From assembly GCF_010811875.1 (NCBI RefSeq), contig NZ_VKHP01000008.1, positions 1 through 64,000 on the forward strand: a stretch of 64,000 nucleotides of DNA, in the 5' to 3' direction. The position numbers and the translations under genes were made by a program. Source of the stretch: Bradyrhizobium uaiense. Lineage in GTDB: Bacteria; Pseudomonadota; Alphaproteobacteria; Rhizobiales; Xanthobacteraceae. Each line of letters opens with the position of its first letter. Within the stretch, counting starts at the first letter, position 1. Positions 59,205 to 64,000 of this stretch are shown one piece after another. The notes below the pieces were generated by a model, which made no database searches, was not told the DNA's origin, and was given only the letters and a program-made list of their open reading frames with translations.

Positions 59205-59741
59205 CTACGCGCAGAGGTCGTAGGAATCCTCGACCACATAGGGGCCGCCGCCTGTCGACGCGCGCGACGAGAACAGCACGAAGCGGTCCGCCGTGAAGGT
59301 GCGGCTCGGGAAGTAGCCGCGCACGGACAGATAATCCGCGACGTCCTGGCTCGAAGCGTCGTGCAAACGCGCGAGCGTGACATGCGGCGTGAATTTTCTG
59401 CCCTCGGGATCGAGCCCCATCCGCTGCATCATCCGCTCGAGCTCGGCCTGCAGTTCGATCAGCGGCCTGCTCGGCTCGACGGCGGCAACCACCGCGCGCG
59501 GCTTGCGTCCGCCGAAGCTCGACAGGCCCTGCAATTTGACCTCGAACGGCTTGCGGTTCACCCGAAACAGCATCGTCGCGATCTCGTTGGCCCAGAGACC
59601 ATCGATGTCGCCGATGAAGCGCAGAGTGACGTGATAATTTTCGGGATCGATCCAGCGTGCGCCTGGAAGGCCGCCACGCAAATTGGAAAGTGTCTGGCCG
59701 ATCTCGGCCGGAATTTCCAGTCCAGTGAACAGACGCGGCAT
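59205..59741 (-). CDS. thpR: RNA 2',3'-cyclic phosphodiesterase
   Basis: A 178-residue 2H phosphoesterase. The two HxT motifs are HVTLRFIGDI (about 43) and HVTLARLHD (about 128). It opens RNA 2',3'-cyclic phosphates and was first described as a 2'-5' ligase. Length and spacing are normal. It follows the arylesterase on the minus strand with a gap of about 170 bases. Confidence 0.92.
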   Translation of the reverse strand: MPRLFTGLEIPAEIGQTLSNLRGGLPGARWIDPENYHVTLRFIGDIDGLWANEIATMLFRVNRKPFEVKLQGLSSFGGRKPRAVVAAVEPSRPLIELQAELERMMQRMGLDPEGRKFTPHVTLARLHDASSQDVADYLSVRGYFPSRTFTADRFVLFSSRASTGGGPYVVEDSYDLCA

Positions 59742-59908
59742 CGCTATAATCCTCGATGCTTGGCGCGGGTTTTGGGAGCCCGCACCCCTGTAACAGCCCG
59801 GCGACGAATCACCGATGCCTATTTGTACCCGAGATATGTGACTCTGCGAAGCATGAGGCGTTAACAGCTCGTAAACCTACGGACACATCGCGGCGCGCTG
59901 CCCGCGTT

Positions 59909-60649
59909 TCAACTGCGCTGCCCTGATAATGCGCCGAGAAATGCCTGCACCGTGGGCAGCATGTTGTTTACGACGATGTCCACACCCTCCGCCGTTGGAT
60001 GCATGCCGTCGGCCTGATTGATCTTCGGATTAGCAGCAACGCCGTCGAGGAAGAACGGATAGAGCGGCACGCCGAGGGACTTCGAGAGATCCGGATAGAT
60101 CGCGTTGAACTTCGCAGCATACTCGCTGCCATAGTTCGGTGGCGCGAGCATGCCGCACAAGAGCACCGCGATCTTGCGCGCCTGCAACTTTGTGATGATG
60201 TCGGAGAGCGCGGCACGCGTGACCGCGGGATCGATGCCGCGCAAGGCATCGTTGGCGCCGAGCTCGACGATCACGGCATCGGTTCCATCGGCCACCGACC
60301 AGTCGAGCCGCTCGCGGCCGCCCGAGGCGGTGTCGCCGGACACCCCGGCATTGGTCATCTCGACCCTTATCCCCTTGGCTTCCAAGGCTTTTTGCAGCCG
60401 GACCGGAAATGCCGCCGCGGCCGGAAGGCCGTACCCGGCGCTCAGGGAATCGCCCAGGACCACCATCTTGATCGGCTTTACTGAACCTTGCGCCGGGCCG
60501 TTCTCAGGTCCCTTGTCCACACTCGGCGTCTGCGCACTCGCCGCCGTCATCAAGCCCATAAGCAACACGAGTATGTGCACGAAGATTCTCAACCGGCCCT
60601 CGACCGCAACCGCGGAAGTGCCATATGACCGAACCATGGACAGTCTCAT
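59909..60649 (-). CDS. Arylesterase / TesA-like SGNH lysophospholipase
   Basis: A 246-residue periplasmic SGNH esterase. N-terminal signal segment (about 20-40, FVHILVLLMGLMTAASA), block I GDSLSAGYG (Ser about 71), block III VELGANDALRG and block V DGMHPTAEG (Asp, His). The ATG at 60649 has GAAGAGG upstream; a second ATG at 60637 is in frame. This start lies inside the 5' end of the divergent ABC gene. In E. coli tesA is divergent from ybbA in the same way. Confidence 0.9.
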   Translation of the reverse strand: MRLSMVRSYGTSAVAVEGRLRIFVHILVLLMGLMTAASAQTPSVDKGPENGPAQGSVKPIKMVVLGDSLSAGYGLPAAAAFPVRLQKALEAKGIRVEMTNAGVSGDTASGGRERLDWSVADGTDAVIVELGANDALRGIDPAVTRAALSDIITKLQARKIAVLLCGMLAPPNYGSEYAAKFNAIYPDLSKSLGVPLYPFFLDGVAANPKINQADGMHPTAEGVDIVVNNMLPTVQAFLGALSGQRS

Positions 60650-61355
60650 CGCATCCTCTTCACTGACCGACGTCGAGCCGGACACTATTGCCGTCAAGAA
60701 CGTCAATCTCTCGCTCGGCACCGGCGCGGCACGGGTTCATATCCTCAAAGATATCAGCCTTCGTGTGGCAGCGGGCGAGGCCATCGGCCTGATCGGCCCG
60801 TCGGGCTCGGGCAAGTCGACCTTGCTGATGGTGATGGCGGGGCTTGAACGTCCTGACAGTGGAGAAGTGGTCGTCGACGGCACCTCGTTCAATGCCCTCG
60901 ATGAAGATGCGCTGGCGCGCTTCCGCGGCCGCCAGGTCGGCATCGTCTTCCAGTCGTTCCATCTGATCCCGACCATGACGGCGCTGGAGAATGTCGCAGT
61001 GCCGCTCGAGCTCGCCGGCAATCCCGATGCTGCCGCGCGCGCCGCGCAGGAGCTGCAATCGGTCGGGCTCGGCGAACGGCTGCATCATTATCCGACGCAA
61101 CTCTCCGGCGGCGAGCAGCAGCGCGTCGCGATCGCACGCGCGCTGGCGCCCGATCCCGCGATCCTGGTTGCCGACGAGCCGACCGGAAATCTCGACGAGA
61201 CGACGGGCAAGCAGATCGTCGATCTGCTGTTCACCAAGCACGCCGAGCGCGGCATGACGCTGGTGCTGGTGACGCATGATCTCGCGCTGGCGCAGCGCTG
61301 CGACCGCGTCGTACGGCTGCGCTCCGGCCGCATCGACGGACAATCCCCCACATGA
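60636..61355 (+). CDS. ABC transporter ATP-binding protein (YbbA/LolD-like)
   Basis: A 239-residue ATPase: GPSGSGKSTLLMVMAGLE (Walker A, about 52), LSGGEQQRVAIARALAPDP (signature), ILVADEPTGNLDETTG (Walker B). The wording is that of the LolD/MacB/YbbA group that drives FtsX-type permeases by mechanotransmission. Its stop overlaps the permease start by four bases (ATGA). Start ATG at 60636 overlaps the divergent arylesterase's first codons. The role is probably lipid or lipoprotein handling at the inner membrane. Confidence 0.92.
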   Translation: MDSLIASSSLTDVEPDTIAVKNVNLSLGTGAARVHILKDISLRVAAGEAIGLIGPSGSGKSTLLMVMAGLERPDSGEVVVDGTSFNALDEDALARFRGRQVGIVFQSFHLIPTMTALENVAVPLELAGNPDAAARAAQELQSVGLGERLHHYPTQLSGGEQQRVAIARALAPDPAILVADEPTGNLDETTGKQIVDLLFTKHAERGMTLVLVTHDLALAQRCDRVVRLRSGRIDGQSPT

Positions 61356-63937
61356 GCATTGCGTCCGAAGTCGCGGTGCAGGGCCGCGCGTCGTCGCTTG
61401 CCTTCCGCTACGCGCTGCGCGAACTGCGCGGCGGCCTGCGCGGCTTCTACGTGTTCATCGCCTGCATCGCGCTCGGCGTGATGGCGATTGCCGGCGTCGG
61501 CTCGGTCGCCGCAAGCCTTGGCGACGGTCTGTCGCGCGAAGGGCGCACGCTGCTCGGCGGCGACGTCGCGTTCTCGCTGATCTCGCGCGAGGCCAAGCCC
61601 GACGAGGTCGCCTATCTGCGCACCCGTGGCGAGGTCTCGGTCGCGGCCACGCTCCGTGCGATGGCGCGCAGCGGTGACGGTAAGCTGGCGCTGGTCGAGC
61701 TCAAGGCGGTCGACGGCAAATATCCGATGCTCGGCGAGCTGACGCTCGAGCCGAACATGCCGGTCGCCGACCTGCTCGCCGAACGCGACGGCGTTTTTGG
61801 CGCGGCTGCCGATTCGACCCTGCTGGCGCGGCTCGACCTCAAGCTCGGCGACCACGTCACCATCGGCAGCGCGACCTACCAGATCCGCAGCGTCGTGGCG
61901 GCAGAGCCCGACAAACTCGCCGGCGGCGTCGGCCTCGGCCCGCGCTTCCTGATCAGTGAAGCCAGCCTGCGCGCCACCGATCTTTTGCAGCCCGGCAGCC
62001 TGGTGCGCTGGATCTACCGGGTGAAGCTGCCCGACGGCGCCAGCGACGACCGCGCCACCACCGCCCTGATCGACGGCGCGCGGGCTGCTGCGCCCGAAGC
62101 GGGCTGGGAGGTCCGCAGCCGCAGCAACGCCTCGCCGCAGCTTGAGCGCACCATCAGCCGCTTCACCCAGTTCCTGACCCTTGTCGGCCTCGCCGCGCTG
62201 CTGGTCGGCGGCGTCGGCGTCGCCAACGCGGTGAAGAGCCATATCGACCGGCGCCGCGACGTCATCGCCTCGTTCAAGGCGCTCGGCGCCACCGGCCGCG
62301 ACGTCTTCACGATCTACTGCACGCAAGTGGTAGTGCTGGCGGGGATCGGTTCGGTGATCGGGCTCGCGCTCGGCGCCGCACTGCCCTTCGTCATTGTCGG
62401 TCTGTTCGGCAAGCTGCTGCCGCTGCCGGTGGTGCCTGCCCTGCATCCCGGCGAGCTCGCGCTCTCCTTCCTCTACGGGCAGCTCACCGCGCTGGCGTTC
62501 GGGCTGTGGCCGCTCGGTCGGGTCCATGACGTGCCGGTGGCGGCGCTGTTCCGCGAGACCGTCACCAGCGAGTGGCACCGCCCGCGCTGGAGCTATCTCG
62601 CGCTGATGGCCGTGGTGATCGCGCTCCTGATCGGTGTCGCGATCGGGCTTGCCTACGACAAGCGCGTGGCTGCCGTATTCGTCGTCTCATCGATCGCGGT
62701 ATTTCTGCTGCTGCGCGGAATCGCCGAGATCCTGATGGCGGTGGCGCGCCGGCTGCCGCGCAGCCGCATCACAATGCTGCGGCTCGCCATCGCCAACATC
62801 CACCGGCCGGGCGCGCTGACGCCGTCGGTCGTGTTGTCGCTGGGGCTCGGGCTCGCAGTGCTGGTCACCATCACCCAGATCGACGGCAATCTGCGCCGGC
62901 AATTTTTGGCCGCGCTGCCGGATCGGGCGCCGTCGTTCTTCTTCATCGACATCCCCTCAACCGAGGCCGACCGCTTTGCGGCCTTCCTGGGCCAGATCGC
63001 AGCCGGCTCGACCGTCGAGGACGTGCCGATGCTGCGCGGGCGCATCGTTGCCGCGCGCGGCGTCAAGGCCGACCAGCTCAAGCCCAATGTCGATTCGGAA
63101 TGGGTGCTGCAGAGCGACCGCGGCCTGACCTACACCGGCGAAATCCCCAAGGGCTCGAAGATCGTCGAGGGCGAATGGTGGGGGCCGGACTACAGCGGAC
63201 CGCCGCTGGTCTCGATGGAGAAGAAGATCGCCGACGGACTCGGCCTGAAGATCGGCGACGAGATCGTAGTCAATGTGCTCGGCCGCGACGTGCCGGCGAA
63301 GATCGCCAATCTGCGCAACATCGACTGGCAGGGCCTCGGCATCAACTTCGTGCTGGTGTTCTCGCCGAACGCCTTCAAGGGCGCACCGCACAGCCATGTC
63401 GCGACCCTAACGGAACCGCATGCTAGCTCGACCCAGGCGGGCTCCGGCGACGACGCGCGCATCATCAAGCAGGTCGCCGACGCGTTTCCGATGGTGACCA
63501 GCGTGCGGGTCCGCGAGGCGCTGGAGACCATCGGCAGCGTCGTCAGCAACCTCGTGCTGGCGATCCGCGGTGCCAGCGCCGTGACCCTGATCTCGGCGAT
63601 CCTGGTGCTGGGCGGCGCACTTGCGGCCGGACACCGCCACCGCGTCTACGATGCCGTGATCCTCAAGACGCTCGGCGCCACGCGGGCACGACTGCTCGGC
63701 GCCTACGCGCTGGAGTATCTGATGATCGGTTTTGCAACCGCCATATTCGGGGTGATCGCCGGTTCGGTCGCGGCCTGGCTGATCGTGACGCGGCTGATGA
63801 CGCTGAGTTTCATCTGGCAGGCCGGCAGCGCCGCGCTCGTCGTGGTCGCCGCGCTGATCGTCACGGTTGGACTTGGGCTGGCCGGTACGCTGCTGGCGCT
63901 GAACCAGAAACCAGCCTCGGTACTGCGGAATTTGTGA
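61352..63937 (+). CDS. Large FtsX-like ABC transporter permease (YbbP-like)
   Basis: An 861-residue permease with about ten membrane helices: one near 30-55, a group at 280-440, one near 480, and three at the end (730-850). Two FtsX domains (about 278-390 and 735-855) and large extracytoplasmic segments between. It pairs with the preceding ATPase; the tesA-ybbA-ybbP arrangement is known in E. coli. The C-terminal LLALNQKPASVLRNL is a typical end for this group. Confidence 0.92.
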   Translation: MSIASEVAVQGRASSLAFRYALRELRGGLRGFYVFIACIALGVMAIAGVGSVAASLGDGLSREGRTLLGGDVAFSLISREAKPDEVAYLRTRGEVSVAATLRAMARSGDGKLALVELKAVDGKYPMLGELTLEPNMPVADLLAERDGVFGAAADSTLLARLDLKLGDHVTIGSATYQIRSVVAAEPDKLAGGVGLGPRFLISEASLRATDLLQPGSLVRWIYRVKLPDGASDDRATTALIDGARAAAPEAGWEVRSRSNASPQLERTISRFTQFLTLVGLAALLVGGVGVANAVKSHIDRRRDVIASFKALGATGRDVFTIYCTQVVVLAGIGSVIGLALGAALPFVIVGLFGKLLPLPVVPALHPGELALSFLYGQLTALAFGLWPLGRVHDVPVAALFRETVTSEWHRPRWSYLALMAVVIALLIGVAIGLAYDKRVAAVFVVSSIAVFLLLRGIAEILMAVARRLPRSRITMLRLAIANIHRPGALTPSVVLSLGLGLAVLVTITQIDGNLRRQFLAALPDRAPSFFFIDIPSTEADRFAAFLGQIAAGSTVEDVPMLRGRIVAARGVKADQLKPNVDSEWVLQSDRGLTYTGEIPKGSKIVEGEWWGPDYSGPPLVSMEKKIADGLGLKIGDEIVVNVLGRDVPAKIANLRNIDWQGLGINFVLVFSPNAFKGAPHSHVATLTEPHASSTQAGSGDDARIIKQVADAFPMVTSVRVREALETIGSVVSNLVLAIRGASAVTLISAILVLGGALAAGHRHRVYDAVILKTLGATRARLLGAYALEYLMIGFATAIFGVIAGSVAAWLIVTRLMTLSFIWQAGSAALVVVAALIVTVGLGLAGTLLALNQKPASVLRNL

Positions 63938-63948
63938 CAATTTGTAGC

Positions 63949-63969
63949 GGCGAAAGCGCCGTTTTCGCC
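63949..63969 (+). terminator. Hairpin after the permease gene
   Basis: GGCGAAA (63949-63955) pairs with TTTCGCC (63963-63969). It begins 12 bases after the stop. No T-tract follows within the window; a weak terminator is likely. Confidence 0.5.
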
Positions 63970-64000
63970 TATCATGCTAGGCCAGAGCGACATTCGGCCG

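Overview
The window looks like chromosomal DNA of an alphaproteobacterium of the Bradyrhizobium / Nitrobacteraceae group. The signs are high GC, an unlinked F1 operon ordered atpHAGDC, the rplU-rpmA-obgE-proB-proA-nadD-rsfS-rlmH-ctpA-rppH neighbourhood, the mdh-sucCD-sucAB-lpd block, and several families of intergenic palindromic repeats typical of these genomes. This assignment comes from gene content and order, not from a database search.

Layout. 0.2-5.8 kb: membrane PQQ glucose dehydrogenase, an Hsp70-like protein and an ABC-F protein. 6.0-8.2 kb: a gene-poor stretch with a possible 36-residue membrane protein, then a flavodoxin gene and an ECF41-type sigma factor gene in one operon behind an ECF41-like promoter. 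8.2-13.4 kb: an accessory-looking patch with visibly lower GC. It holds a membrane alpha/beta hydrolase, a secreted alpha/beta hydrolase, an SGNH hydrolase, a decayed second copy of the membrane hydrolase's C-terminus, an ICMT-like methyltransferase, a tiny secreted repeat peptide and a secreted protein with a His-then-Cys layout. It ends next to tRNA-Ser(CGA). 14-18.4 kb: an epoxide hydrolase/dehalogenase-like enzyme, a ROK protein, and an SDR divergent from a GlxA-type regulator. 18.4-32.8 kb: housekeeping genes for ribosome assembly (L21, L27, ObgE, RsfS, RlmH), proline and NAD synthesis, cell-wall hydrolysis (EnvC, CtpA, a divergent polysaccharide deacetylase) and RNA decapping (two Nudix genes in tandem). 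32.9-35.7 kb: an AraC regulator and a membrane class III cyclase. 35.9-41 kb: F1-ATPase operon. 41.4-46.9 kb: an RlpA-like protein behind a CtrA box, PriA, XerC, and two small membrane proteins. 47-57.6 kb: TCA-cycle block, with an SDR and a DUF1579-like gene inserted. 57.9-63.9 kb: ZapE, ThpR, and an arylesterase divergent from a LolD/YbbA-like ABC ATPase with its large FtsX-type permease.

How it works together: most of the window is core metabolism and growth. The more unusual material is (i) the ECF41 sigma/flavodoxin pair with its own promoter, (ii) the 8.2-13.4 kb patch rich in envelope or secreted hydrolases, and (iii) small regulatory structures: a terminator-like hairpin at the start of the rplU leader, a CtrA box before rlpA, an upstream ORF overlapping the ABC-F start, and divergent overlapping starts at tesA/ybbA. 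I saw no CRISPR array, insertion sequence, integrase or rRNA operon.
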